DNA from: Halorubrum aquaticum
GTDB lineage: Archaea > Halobacteriota > Halobacteria > Halobacteriales > Haloferacaceae
Direction of reading: 5' to 3'
DNA: 64,000 nucleotides
Assembly: GCF_900113615.1 (NCBI RefSeq)
Contig: NZ_FOPZ01000005.1
Location: 62,001 to 126,000 of the forward strand
Shown in pieces: positions 18,725-27,086 of the stretch; within the stretch, counting starts at the first letter, position 1, and each line of letters opens with the position of its first letter. A program made the translations under genes and the position numbers. Under the pieces are notes generated by a model. It was not told the origin of the DNA and did no database searches. It worked only from the letters and a program-made list of their open reading frames with translations.

Positions 18725-18953
18725 CGAGGCGTTCCCACGCTTCGTCGGAGGCTTCGCTCCACTCCTCGGCGAGTGCCTCCGCGCTCTCGGAGGCCTCTCG
18801 ATAGGCGGCTGCCAGCTCGTCGTCGTCCGGCCGGTCGGACTCCACCTCGACGACTGCGACGGTCACGCGCTTGTTCGCGTACTCGGTGCCGAGGTAGACT
18901 CGACCTCGGTCGTCCGTCTCGTTCGTTTTGAGGTCTGTCGCGTCGACTTTCAT
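18717..18953 (-). CDS. Antitoxin of module 1
   Basis: 78 aa. The N-terminal part (DRGRVYLGTEYANKRVTVAVVEVE) is probably a small DNA-binding beta domain, but not the standard AbrB sequence seen in module 2. The C-terminal DELAAAYREASESAEALAEEW helix resembles the C-terminus of the module 2 antitoxin (EELAEGYRRRAAESETLAEEM), so the toxin-binding part appears shared while the DNA-binding part differs. The ATG at 18953 was chosen over an upstream in-frame codon at 18974. Confidence 0.7.
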   Translation of the reverse strand: MKVDATDLKTNETDDRGRVYLGTEYANKRVTVAVVEVESDRPDDDELAAAYREASESAEALAEEWSEASDEAWERLDE

Positions 18954-18985
18954 CGACGAACGGTACGGACCCACCGCGGATATGT

Positions 18986-19004
18986 GTTACCCACTATTAC
19001 CCAC
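18986..19004. promoter_or_regulatory. Possible operator of toxin-antitoxin module 1
   Basis: The octamer TTACCCAC occurs at 18987-18994 and again at 18997-19004, a 10-bp period of one DNA turn, 34-51 bp upstream of the antitoxin ATG. This suits autoregulation by the antitoxin. Confidence 0.4.
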
Positions 19005-19035
19005 AGATTTCCCCGTAGCGGGTACGGGATTTATT

Positions 19036-19083
19036 AAGGATTTCAGCTGCCTGAACAAGGCGGAGCAAAGAGAGAGTCGCTAG
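19036..19083 (+). pseudogene. Remnant of a chorismate mutase 3' end
   Basis: In frame, 19042-19083 reads F-S-C-L-N-K-A-E-Q-R-E-S-R-stop. The last ten residues LNKAEQRESR plus stop are identical to the end of the intact chorismate mutase (stop at 18369). The DNA uses different codons (caa, aga, agt), so it is diverged and not a recent local copy. Three codons are missing relative to the intact gene. The TAG shares bases with the convergent module 2 toxin stop. Confidence 0.85.
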
Positions 19084-19433
19084 AGTTCTCGCAGACCGAG
19101 GCTGTATTCGAGTGCCTCGTCGACTTCCTCCATACGGGACGCCGGCACGGAGCCGAGACTGGTGTTAATACGGTGCTCGATGGACACCGTACGGACCTGA
19201 CTACAGAGAGCGACCGAGTCCTCTCGGAGCGGAGACTCGGCAGCCGAGACGAGTACCTCGAACGGGTACAGTTCGTCTCCTCGCGAGGTCGTGAACGGGA
19301 CGACGATGGTCGTCGGTGCGTTCTCGTTCCCGATGTCGTTTTGCACGACTAGACACGGTCGTGTTCCTCGTTGCTCTGACCCCTCTGTCGGGTCAAGCTC
19401 GACGATGACGATGTCTCCGCGGCGAACGTCCAT
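19080..19433 (-). CDS. MazF/PemK-family toxin, module 2
   Basis: 117 aa with the same fold and block order as the module 1 toxin (DVRRGDIVIVELDPTEG, TRPCLVVQNDIGN, TIVVPFT). It starts 3 nt after the antitoxin stop. Its stop codon interlocks with that of the chorismate mutase remnant (CTAG), the same convergent layout as module 1 beside the intact gene. Base composition is somewhat less GC-rich than the neighbours, in line with acquisition. Confidence 0.88.
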   Translation of the reverse strand: MDVRRGDIVIVELDPTEGSEQRGTRPCLVVQNDIGNENAPTTIVVPFTTSRGDELYPFEVLVSAAESPLREDSVALCSQVRTVSIEHRINTSLGSVPASRMEEVDEALEYSLGLREL

Positions 19434-19436
19434 CGA

Positions 19437-19703
19437 CTACCACTCGGGAACGTCACCGAGGTACTCGTCGGCCTCGCGAGACACACCGTCCATCTCCTCC
19501 GCGAGGGTTTCGGATTCTGCTGCGCGTCGTCGGTACCCCTCAGCGAGTTCCTCACGCGACAGTGGTTTTTCGATGGTGATCTTCCCGTCCTCTTCGTGAA
19601 CCAGTACCTCGTCCCCGCCGTGGATACCCAGTTTCTCTCTCAGTTCTTTCGGGAGGGTGACTTGCCCCCGTTCACCGACCTTACGTTCCTCGCTCCGGAC
19701 CAT
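19437..19703 (-). CDS. AbrB/MazE-type antitoxin, module 2
   Basis: 88 aa. The N-terminal SpoVT-AbrB swapped-hairpin domain reads RKVGERGQVTLPKELREKLGIHGGDEVLVHEEDGKITIEKP. The C-terminal helix EELAEGYRRRAAESETLAEEM should bind the toxin. It is first in its operon and is preceded by an AT-rich direct repeat. Confidence 0.88.
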   Translation of the reverse strand: MVRSEERKVGERGQVTLPKELREKLGIHGGDEVLVHEEDGKITIEKPLSREELAEGYRRRAAESETLAEEMDGVSREADEYLGDVPEW

Positions 19704-19707
19704 ACCT

Positions 19708-19727
19708 ATTCATATCATATTCATATC
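19708..19727. promoter_or_regulatory. Probable promoter/operator of toxin-antitoxin module 2
   Basis: The nonamer ATTCATATC occurs at 19708-19716 and 19719-19727 (11-bp period), followed by CATATG at about 19728. It begins 5 bp before the antitoxin ATG and would overlap the promoter, so occupancy by the AbrB-type antitoxin would block transcription. Confidence 0.5.
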
Positions 19728-19933
19728 CATATGCGTTTCGTTCGGAGATGAGCTGAGAGGGGACGGGCCTCCGGCGACATGCGTAACTTTCGTTCAGGGT
19801 GCGATGTAACTCCCTCACGGCCACTGACTCTTTTGAGTGGAACGGCCGTATCCACCCGTATGGTCTCCGTAACCGACGCTCGTGTGGTCGCGCTCGGCGT
19901 GCTCACGCGCCGAGTGGCATCGACTTCTGAGAG

Positions 19934-21049
19934 TCACGCAGTCGACCCCTCCCGGTTCGGTCGCCCACCCAACGCGACGTCGAGCGGGTCCTCGATCTCG
20001 CCCATCACCGCCTCGAGGGCGTCGGTCGCGGTCACCAGTCCCACGACGTTCTCGCCCTCGCCGTCACCCTCGTCGCTACCCTCGCCGCCACACACGAGCG
20101 CGAGCTCCTGGTGTTCCTCCTGGAACCGGTCCACGACCTCGCTTATCGGCGTGTCCTCGCGGATCGTCATCGGTTCCGCGGCGACGTCCTCGAGGCTCGC
20201 CGTGGCCTCCCGCAGGGCGTCGATCCGGTCGACGACCGCGGGCACGTAGACGATCCCGCGGAAGTCGGTCGGGTCGTCGCCGATCAGCGGGAACCGCGTG
20301 TGCGGGCTCCCGCCGATCCGGTCGAGGTTCTCCTCGACGGACGCGGTCGTCGAGAGGAACACGACCTCGTCGCGGGGGGTCATCACCTCGCTCACGGGAC
20401 GCTCGCCGACGGTGAGCGCGTTGAGTATCTCGGTCTTTCGCTCCTCCGGGAGGCCACCTCGATCGAGGACGGAGCCGAGCCGATGTCTGAGCTCCGCCCG
20501 CGACTCGATCCGGTCGGACTCGGCCTCGAGCCACGCGCCGGTCATCTCGACCCCGAAGAGGCCGAGCGTCCACTTGGCGACGCCGTCGCCGATCGCGATC
20601 ATCGGGGAGATGAGTTTCGCGAACCAGTACAGCGGCGTCGCGCCGTAGCGGGCGACGAACTTCGTCCGCTCCACGCCGAGGTACGTCGGCGTCTGCTCGC
20701 CGTGCGTCAAATGGAGCAGGTTGATGATGAGGAAGCCGACGATCCCGCCGGCCCCTATCGACGCCAGAAGCGTGTTCTCGAAGACCGGTTCGATCAGCGT
20801 CGCCAGCGCCGGCTCCGCGACGATCCCGACGGCGATGCTCGTCGCGGAGATCCCGACCTGACAGCTCGTGAGGTAGATCTCGAGGTCCTCGGTCATCTCC
20901 CAGGCCCGTCGCAGTCCCGGCGTGTCGAACGCCGACTCGGGGTACTGCCGGACGCGGGTCAGCGCGAACTCGATCGCGACGAAGAAGCCGTTGGCCAGGA
21001 TGAGCAGGATCCCGGCGAGCAGTCGGAGGCCGATCTCGAGTCCGTTCAC
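19934..21049 (-). CDS. CNNM/CorB-type transporter (DUF21 plus CBS pair)
   Basis: 371 aa with a GTG start. The DUF21 membrane domain occupies residues 1-190 with three or four helices (ILANGFFVAIEFALTRVR, LTSCQVGISATSIAVGIVAEP). A linker follows, then two CBS domains (EVMTPRDEVVFLST and EDVAAEPMTIREDTPISEVVDRF...NVVGLVTATDALEAVMGEIEDP). The small CorC_HlyC C-terminal domain of longer relatives is absent. Homologues export Mg2+ or other divalent metals or regulate such transport. It stands alone. Confidence 0.85.
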   Translation of the reverse strand: MNGLEIGLRLLAGILLILANGFFVAIEFALTRVRQYPESAFDTPGLRRAWEMTEDLEIYLTSCQVGISATSIAVGIVAEPALATLIEPVFENTLLASIGAGGIVGFLIINLLHLTHGEQTPTYLGVERTKFVARYGATPLYWFAKLISPMIAIGDGVAKWTLGLFGVEMTGAWLEAESDRIESRAELRHRLGSVLDRGGLPEERKTEILNALTVGERPVSEVMTPRDEVVFLSTTASVEENLDRIGGSPHTRFPLIGDDPTDFRGIVYVPAVVDRIDALREATASLEDVAAEPMTIREDTPISEVVDRFQEEHQELALVCGGEGSDEGDGEGENVVGLVTATDALEAVMGEIEDPLDVALGGRPNREGSTA

Positions 21050-21174
21050 GCGTCGAGGATCTCTCGAGCGGTCCCAAGACCTTTTCCGTCGATCTCGTCC
21101 GGCTCCGTCCCGTCCCGTGGCAGCGTCGCGACTACGTCGGAGTCATCGTCGACCGAGTCACGTCGCCGACGGCG

Positions 21175-21552
21175 TCACTTCGCGGTCGGCGTCACGTCGC
21201 CGACGGCGTCCATGACCTGGATCGCGGCGCTCGCGGCCAGTCCGCGAGCGACCTCGTCGGCGTCGGAGTCGGCGATCCCGGCCTCGAGCTCGTCGAGGTC
21301 CGGGGTGAACCCCGCGGTGACGGGGTGGCCGGCCGGCGGATTGACGGCGACGGTCGCCTGGGGCCCGTCGGTTCCGACCGAGAGCTCCGATCCGACCGCG
21401 TAGCCGTCCGGGAGATACGATTCGGTGCGGGAGACGATCCCCGCCACCGTCCGCCTGAGTCGCCGTTCCTGTTCCGGGGAGAGGTCGACCGGTGCGGGTT
21501 CGCCCGCGTCGGTCACGCCCGGCGGTCCGGCGTACGGGTTATTGCCGTTCAT
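21175..21552 (-). CDS. DUF5811-like haloarchaeal protein
   Basis: 125 aa from the ATG at 21552. It opens MNGNNPYAGPPGVTDAG and ends with DEVARGLAASAAIQVMDAVGDVTPTAK, a pattern I associate with the haloarchaeal DUF5811 family of unknown function. It is soluble and acidic. It is probably transcribed independently of its neighbours. Confidence 0.65.
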   Translation of the reverse strand: MNGNNPYAGPPGVTDAGEPAPVDLSPEQERRLRRTVAGIVSRTESYLPDGYAVGSELSVGTDGPQATVAVNPPAGHPVTAGFTPDLDELEAGIADSDADEVARGLAASAAIQVMDAVGDVTPTAK

Positions 21553-21612
21553 CGAAGACACCCGGTGTACGCGGACCCGAGTCAAAAAGGCGTCGGCGAC
21601 GGCGATCCCCCC

Positions 21613-22956
21613 TCATGGGGCCAACACGCGCCACAGCACGCCCGGCCGCAGCAGCGAGGTCGGCTCCCGTTCGAGCCGGAACACGCGGTAGTAGGCGTCC
21701 GTCACCCGTCCGTCGTCGTGTGCCGTCGAGACGAGTCGATCGACGTACCGGTTGAACGCGTCGGTCCCGGTCGGCTTCGGCCCCGCGGTCGCCTCGAACG
21801 CGAAGTCGGCCCCGACGGCGACCCGCCAGACGGCCTCGACGATCCCCGCCGTGCGGTCGAAGAACCGCGGAGCCAGGTCGTCGAGCCCGCCGGTCGCGAG
21901 CGCGTGGTGAAGCGCCAACGCGTCCAGCGCCGCCACGGACATCCCCTGCCCGTAGATCGGGTTGAAGCTCGCGATCGCGTCGCCGGTGACGACCAGCCCG
22001 TCGGGGAACCGATCGAGCCGGTCGTACCGGCGGCGCACGCTCGAGGGGAACGGGTAGTGGTGGACCCCCTCCTCGGTCCACTCGCGATCGCGGACGAGTT
22101 CGGCGACCTCCGGGACGGGGAAGCTCTCGGCGAAGGCGACGAGTGCTTCGGGATCCGTCGGCGCGTCGTCGCCGTGGACGCCCTGGAGGATCACCTCCCA
22201 GCGGCCGCCCTCGATCGGGATCGCGGCGGCCCCGCGCGTCCGCGGCGGGTCCGGCGGGACGACGAGCGTGTGTCGCGCCGATCCGGGGCGTTCGACCCGG
22301 ATCGTGCTGTAGGTCACGTCGACCTCGACCGACTCGGTCGGAGGCGGCTCGTACCCGTTCGCCTCGAGCCACGAGGAGGTTCGGCTTGCGCGGCCGGTCG
22401 CGTCGACGACGAGGTCCGCCGGGAGGGTCGTCACCCCTCCTCGATCGTCGCGGAACTCGACGCCCGCGACGCTCCCGTCGTCGTCGGTCTCGTAGCTCGT
22501 GAACACACGGTCCCCGCGCTGCGTGACCGACGGTAGCCGCTCGATCCCCTCACGGATCGCGTGCTCGAAGAGCGCCCGGCTCGCACAGTACATCGGGAGT
22601 CGCTCGGGCGGGTCCGCGAGGAAGTCGCCGCCGTCGTAGTAGCGCATCTCGCGGGAGGCGTCGAGAAGCAGCCCGCCCGCCTCGAGGAGGCGCTCGCCGA
22701 AGCCGGGAAACAGGTCCTCGATCGTCGCCCGGCCGGCCTCCAGCATGGCGTGCGGGTGACGCGTCTGTGGCGCGCCGTCGCGGGGACTCGGGGTCTCCGG
22801 GATCCGGTCCCGCTCGATCACGACCACCTCCTCGAAGGCGTCCGCGAGCACGCGCGCCGCACACAACCCGGCCACGCTCCCGCCGAGGACGACCGCCCGG
22901 CTCCCGAGCGTCGACGCCCGATCCCGGTCGTACCGCGTCACCTTCTCGAGCACCAT
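21613..22956 (-). CDS. FAD-dependent oxidoreductase / monooxygenase-like
   Basis: 447 aa. The N-terminal FAD loop is AVVLGGSVAGLCAARVLADAFEEVVVIERD. The second FAD motif is FPDGLVVTGDAIASFNPIYGQGMSVAALDAL, typical of the p-hydroxybenzoate hydroxylase / geranylgeranyl reductase group. No partner genes suggest a substrate. The C-terminal 100 residues are helical and variable. Confidence 0.78.
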   Translation of the reverse strand: MVLEKVTRYDRDRASTLGSRAVVLGGSVAGLCAARVLADAFEEVVVIERDRIPETPSPRDGAPQTRHPHAMLEAGRATIEDLFPGFGERLLEAGGLLLDASREMRYYDGGDFLADPPERLPMYCASRALFEHAIREGIERLPSVTQRGDRVFTSYETDDDGSVAGVEFRDDRGGVTTLPADLVVDATGRASRTSSWLEANGYEPPPTESVEVDVTYSTIRVERPGSARHTLVVPPDPPRTRGAAAIPIEGGRWEVILQGVHGDDAPTDPEALVAFAESFPVPEVAELVRDREWTEEGVHHYPFPSSVRRRYDRLDRFPDGLVVTGDAIASFNPIYGQGMSVAALDALALHHALATGGLDDLAPRFFDRTAGIVEAVWRVAVGADFAFEATAGPKPTGTDAFNRYVDRLVSTAHDDGRVTDAYYRVFRLEREPTSLLRPGVLWRVLAP

Positions 22957-23009
22957 CGATTCTCGTCGTAGTCGGATACCGGGTCGACGCCAATCAATCT
23001 TGGTGGGCC

Positions 23010-23555
23010 TCAGAGGATCGGCTCGGACTCGCCGTACGCCGCGACGGTGACCGCCGTGGTGTACCGGCCGGGCTCGGCCGTCGCGGTCTCGACGCGGGTC
23101 TCGCGGTCGGGCAGGTCCCAGTCGCGAAGCGACGACCCGGCGTCCAGCCCCGCGTGGATCCGGTCGCGGACCGCCTCGGGGTCCTCGCCGGTCACCTCGT
23201 AGAAGATCCCCGGGCCGGGTCCGGTCGCCCAGCCGAGTCCCGCGGCGACGTCCGGTCGGCGTCGGGGCGCGCGCTTGTCGGCGGCCTCCTCCGCGCCCGC
23301 CCGTCCGCCTTCACGAAAGTCGACCTCGTCGCCCGGTCCGACCGTCCGGCGCGCCTCCACGACGGTGAGGGCGTTCCCCGCCGGGCCGAGGTCCGGCGCT
23401 CTCTCCACGCGCTTCACGGTCGCCTCCGCGGGGACCACCGAGGAGACGGCGACGAGGTTGTAGTTGTGGAGGTTCGCGTCCGCCAGCGCGGCGTCGTAGG
23501 AGGCCATCGCCGTGTCGGCGACGCCGACGCCGCCGGCGACGTGGATGGTGTTCAT
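23010..23555 (-). CDS. pdaD: Pyruvoyl-dependent arginine decarboxylase
   Basis: 181 aa. Self-cleavage between S38 and S39 in NLVAVSSVVPAEATV would generate the pyruvoyl group on the larger chain. GPGPGIFYEVTGEDPEAVRDRIHAGL is typical of the second half. It makes agmatine from arginine; agmatine is needed in archaea for agmatidine in tRNA-Ile2 and for polyamines. A Gly/Arg/Lys-rich loop (about residues 84-102) is longer than in methanogen enzymes. A dispersed repeat begins 50 bp upstream. Confidence 0.85.
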   Translation of the reverse strand: MNTIHVAGGVGVADTAMASYDAALADANLHNYNLVAVSSVVPAEATVKRVERAPDLGPAGNALTVVEARRTVGPGDEVDFREGGRAGAEEAADKRAPRRRPDVAAGLGWATGPGPGIFYEVTGEDPEAVRDRIHAGLDAGSSLRDWDLPDRETRVETATAEPGRYTTAVTVAAYGESEPIL

Positions 23556-23604
23556 CGACGTGGAGTCGACGACGCTCGATGGAAGGTGTTACGAACCGAC
23601 CGCG

Positions 23605-23784
23605 GTGGCGCGCCTCCGAGTGCCCGGAGGGCGCGAGGAGCCCGCGAGGGACGCCGCGAACGCTTGGAAAGCGTGAGCGGCAGCGAGGCGCTCCGCGCCT
23701 CTGGCAACCGGCGCGAAGCGCCGGTGACGAGGTTGGGGAGGCGTGAGATGCGGGGCGGCTGGGGCTTTGGAGGCGTTCTCCGCG
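23605..23784 (+). repeat. Dispersed structured repeat, copy A
   Basis: About 180 bp with a head (CCTCCGAGTGCCCGGAGG hairpin, then GAGGAGCCCGCG), a middle, GAGGTTGGGGAGGCGTGAG, and a tail (GGGGCTTTGGAGGCGTTCTCC). The middle folds into perfect small hairpins: GAGGCG-CTC-CGCCTC-like at about 23685-23702 and CCGGCGC-GAA-GCGCCGG at about 23707-23723. Head and tail match copies B and C, while the middle hairpins differ. It lies between the pdaD start and the 3' end of the PAN gene. Confidence 0.8.
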
Positions 23785-23855
23785 TCAACGGCAGCAATTC
23801 CACACGAACGAACGGTTGGTACCTCAAAAACGACCGCCCGAAAACCGGCCGCCGC

Positions 23856-25079
23856 TCAGTACTGGTAGTTGATGACCTGCTCGTCGGTACCCTCGGCGTC
23901 GTGGAGCTTGTCGCGGGCTCGCTCGAAGTCGGCCTGGACCACCTCGGTGCGGTCGTCGCGGATCGCGAACATCCCGGCTTCGGTCGCGATCGAGGCGATG
24001 TCCGCACCGCTGTAGCCCTCCAGGTCCGCCGCGACCTCGCTCACGTCGACGTCGTCGGCGACGTTCATCTCCTGGGTGTGGATCTCCAGAATGCGGGCCC
24101 GGCCCTCGGTATCGGGCTCCGGCACCTCGATGAGCCGGTCGAAGCGGCCGGGCCGGAGGATGGCCTCGTCGAGCATGTCGAAGCGGTTGGTGGCGGCGAT
24201 GATGCGGATCTCCCCGCGCTCGTCGAAGCCGTCCATCTCCGAGAGCAGCTGCATCATCGTCCGCTGGACCTCGGCGTCGCCCGAGGTCTTCGAGTCCGTC
24301 CGCTTGGATGCGACCGCGTCGATCTCGTCGATGAAGATCACCGCGGGCTCCCGCTCGGCGGCGAGCTCGAAGAGGTCGCGGACGAGCCGCGAGCCCTCGC
24401 CGATGAACTTCCGCACCAGTTCGGAGCCGGCCATCTTGATGAACGTGGCGTCCGACTCGTTGGCGACCGCCTTCGCCAGCATCGTCTTGCCGGTCCCCGG
24501 CGGGCCGTGAAGGAGGACGCCGCTCGGCGGTTCGACGCCGACCGCCTCGAACTGCTCGGGGTTCTCCAGGGGGTCCTCGACGGCCTCGCGAACCTCGCGG
24601 ATCTGTTCGTCGATCCCGCCGATGTCGGCGTACTCGACCGCGGGCGACTCCGTGACCTCCATCGCCTGCGCCCGCGAGTCGGTCTCGTCGTCGAGGGTCT
24701 GTTGGATCGCGAAGGAGTCGTTGATCGCGACGCGGTCGCCGGGACGGAGGTCGGCGTCCAGCCGGGTCGCCGCCTGCGTCAACACCTCTTGGTTGTTGCC
24801 GTGCTGTTTGATGACGACGCCCTCGTCGGTGATCTCCTCGACGGACGCGATGTACAGAGAGGAGGTCTTCAACACCTCGTTCTCGCGTTTCAGCTCGTCG
24901 ACGTCGGCTTTGAGGTCGCCCCGGCGTCCCTGCGCGTCCTCGAGGCGGTCCTCGAGTTCGTCGTTCACGTGGACGATCCGCCGGTAGTGTTGCCGGATCG
25001 CCTCGAGCCGTTCCGCCTCGCTCATCTCCGGATCGAGCTCGAGACGGGGGCGGTCCGGCAGTGAGGGGCTATGAGACAT
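23856..25079 (-). CDS. pan: Proteasome-activating nucleotidase (PAN), AAA+
   Basis: 407 aa. Hexameric unfoldase that feeds substrates into the 20S proteasome. It has an N-terminal coiled coil (residues 20-70), an OB domain (about 75-135), Walker A GPPGTGKT at 192-199, Walker B FIDEID at about 249-254, and the second region of homology ATNRFDMLDEAILRPGRFDR. The protein ends N-Y-Q-Y, so Tyr is at positions -1 and -3, not at -2 as in a canonical HbYX tail. Haloarchaea carry two PAN paralogues; which one this is cannot be told. Confidence 0.92.
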   Translation of the reverse strand: MSHSPSLPDRPRLELDPEMSEAERLEAIRQHYRRIVHVNDELEDRLEDAQGRRGDLKADVDELKRENEVLKTSSLYIASVEEITDEGVVIKQHGNNQEVLTQAATRLDADLRPGDRVAINDSFAIQQTLDDETDSRAQAMEVTESPAVEYADIGGIDEQIREVREAVEDPLENPEQFEAVGVEPPSGVLLHGPPGTGKTMLAKAVANESDATFIKMAGSELVRKFIGEGSRLVRDLFELAAEREPAVIFIDEIDAVASKRTDSKTSGDAEVQRTMMQLLSEMDGFDERGEIRIIAATNRFDMLDEAILRPGRFDRLIEVPEPDTEGRARILEIHTQEMNVADDVDVSEVAADLEGYSGADIASIATEAGMFAIRDDRTEVVQADFERARDKLHDAEGTDEQVINYQY

Positions 25080-25308
25080 TCGTTGTCCCCGATATGGTAC
25101 GCGCGTAAATGTGCCTTTGGGTCACGGCGGTTCGACGGCCGCGCCGAGAGGGTTTTCCGACCACGAGTCCAATTATCAGAAAAGATATCAGCCCGGCGGG
25201 TTTTATGTCTCTCTGGTTCGTATCGGCGGACATGAGCGGACGAACCGTTTCACAGCGCGCCGCGTCGACGGGGACGGAGCGGGATCGCCTCGACGCGCCC
25301 GTTCGACC

Positions 25309-25905
25309 ATGACCGACGGAGCGTCCGACGACGGGCCCACCACCGACGAACGCGTCCCCACCGTCCCCACCGTCCTCGCCGTCGACGACGAGCCCGACCT
25401 CGCCGAGCTGTATCGCGTGTACCTCGACGGACGCTACGACGTCCGACTCGCCACGAGCGGCGAGGAGGCGCTCGCGGAGATGGACGACGACGTCGACGTG
25501 GTGTTACTCGACCGGCGGATGCCGGACCTCTCCGGCCACGAGGTGCTCTCCGAGATCCGGGCGGCGGGATACGACGCCCGGATCGCGATGCTGACCGCGG
25601 TCGAGCCCGACGTCGACATCGTCGACATGCCGTTCGACGACTACAAGACCAAACCCGTCACCCGCGACGACCTCGTCGCGCTCGTGGAGGTGCTCTTGGA
25701 GCGCGCCGCCTTCGACGAGCGGAGCCAGCGCTTCTTCGCGCTCGCCTCGAAGAAGGCCGCACTGGAGGCCTCGGGAACGACGAACACCGAGGAGTACGAC
25801 GAACTCGTCGAGCGGATGGAGGCCGTCCGCGCGGAGGTCGACGAGACGCTCGACCGACTCTCGGCGAAGGACGCCTTCGCCGAGATCTCGACGAACGTCC
25901 CCTGA
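25309..25905 (+). CDS. HalX-domain response regulator
   Basis: 198 aa. The receiver domain has the acidic pocket in AVDDEPD, phospho-acceptor Asp in VVLLDRRMPDLSG, and Lys in FDDYKTKPV. The C-terminal HalX domain (about residues 130-190, FALASKKAALEASGTTNTEEYDELVERM) is a haloarchaeal helical output module of unknown mechanism. The start was set at the ATG at 25309; the frame stays open upstream but lacks receiver-like sequence. No histidine kinase is adjacent. Confidence 0.88.
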   Translation: MTDGASDDGPTTDERVPTVPTVLAVDDEPDLAELYRVYLDGRYDVRLATSGEEALAEMDDDVDVVLLDRRMPDLSGHEVLSEIRAAGYDARIAMLTAVEPDVDIVDMPFDDYKTKPVTRDDLVALVEVLLERAAFDERSQRFFALASKKAALEASGTTNTEEYDELVERMEAVRAEVDETLDRLSAKDAFAEISTNVP

Positions 25906-25935
25906 CGGAGCGACCGAACCGCACCTTCTCCGACG

Positions 25936-26220
25936 CTACTCGATCTCGAGTTCGTTCCCTCCCTCGCCACCGGCGTCCCCTTCGTCCCACTCGAGTTCGA
26001 ACTCGACGCTCAACTCGCCGGGACCCTCGGCCGGCCCCTCCCGCTCGGCTTTCACCTCGAAGGTCGGCCGCGCGGGCGGCGCCATCGTCACCGACTGCTC
26101 GCCGCGGGTGAGCGTGATCGCGTTGCCGGCGTCGAGCGAGTCCGCGACGGTCCGGAGATACGCGGCGATCTCCTCGCGGCTCCGTCGGCTCTCCGACTCG
26201 AAGAGGACTTCCTCGGGCAT
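25936..26220 (-). CDS. Amphi-Trp domain protein
   Basis: 94 aa. The sequence EEVLFESESRRSREEIAAYLRTVADSL, ITLTRGEQSVTMAPPARPTFEVKAERE and SVEFELEWDE matches the amphi-Trp domain, a small beta-rich domain of unknown function. The acidic tail ends GGNELEIE. It converges on the HalX gene. The upstream in-frame extension past 26220 is arginine-rich and unlikely to be coding. Confidence 0.78.
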   Translation of the reverse strand: MPEEVLFESESRRSREEIAAYLRTVADSLDAGNAITLTRGEQSVTMAPPARPTFEVKAEREGPAEGPGELSVEFELEWDEGDAGGEGGNELEIE

Positions 26221-26432
26221 GTCTCCCCATAGGCGACGTTGCCGGATAAACGTATGCGCCGTGTCAGGTCGCCGAGGCGGGGCCCACACACGAACCGTCC
26301 GTCCTCGGCGACGGTCCGGACGCCGGCGCGGGCGTCGCGGACGAGCATCCGGACGGTCGAGCCGCCGATGAGCGGCGACGGACTCCCCGTCGCCTACCCG
26401 TTGTACGCCGACGCGCCGCCGGCGGATCCGAC

Positions 26433-26756
26433 TCACTCCAGCCGCTCGGAGACGAACGTCAGAAGCGCTTCGGTCCGGTCGTCGCCGCGGTAGGCGACGT
26501 AATCGCGCCCCCGGTCGTACTCGATCACGTCCGCGTCCGCCAGCATCGGCAGATGCGTGTGGCGCAGTTCGATGGCCGTCCGGTCGTCCTCGGCGTCGAT
26601 CGGTCGTCCGTGCGATTCGAGTGCCGCCGTGAGAGCGTCGACGTCGACTGCGCGGCTATCGGTCCGGTTCAGGTGGCGGAGTATCGCTCGACGCTTCGGG
26701 TCCGCGACGACTCGGAGAAGTGTTTCGGTCGAGACGGCCTGTGTGTTTGATTGCAT
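26433..26756 (-). CDS. Winged-helix regulator (DUF7344-like)
   Basis: 107 aa from the ATG at 26756 (an alternative ATG is at 26771). LLRVVADPKRRAILRHLNR is a standard winged-helix opening, and IELRHTHLPMLADADVIEYDRGRDYVAY is the wing typical of the haloarchaeal DUF7344 group. No membrane helices. Probably a DNA-binding regulator at the left edge of the accessory block; its target is unknown. Confidence 0.72.
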   Translation of the reverse strand: MQSNTQAVSTETLLRVVADPKRRAILRHLNRTDSRAVDVDALTAALESHGRPIDAEDDRTAIELRHTHLPMLADADVIEYDRGRDYVAYRGDDRTEALLTFVSERLE

Positions 26757-27086
26757 TAGTTGTCCCACCATGTTCGGACGGGACACTCGCTCGAAGGAAC
26801 ATGGATACGTGATCATTCGCTCGTGGACGGATAACGTGGGTCGTTTACTCCGATCGTCACACACCTCCTTCCTCTGGCGGTTTCGTTTTTTTTTTCGAAT
26901 GCGACATCGCTATCGGAAGTTACGCGTCCCGTGGCGGAACTCCGGCCCTCCGGATCGCTCGTCCCTCGCCGCTGGAGCCGAGTCCCATCGATCGCGACGA
27001 TAGGTCGTGCCTACCCGGCCGTTCCGCATCGAGGGGAGCCGGTTGTCACCGCTTAACAAAGGTTTGACTCGGATTACGGTAGCGTC
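26757..27086. other. 330-bp gap without a recognised gene
   Basis: The interval holds a run of ten T at 26886-26895, useful only as a possible termination site on the plus strand, and a TATA-like CTTAACA near 27052 that probably drives the leader ORF and phnM. Frames open here are arginine-rich and show no family resemblance. Confidence 0.5.

Noticed and set aside
26886-26895. Run of ten T as a regulatory element
   Set aside because: No plus-strand gene ends just before it, so terminator use cannot be supported.
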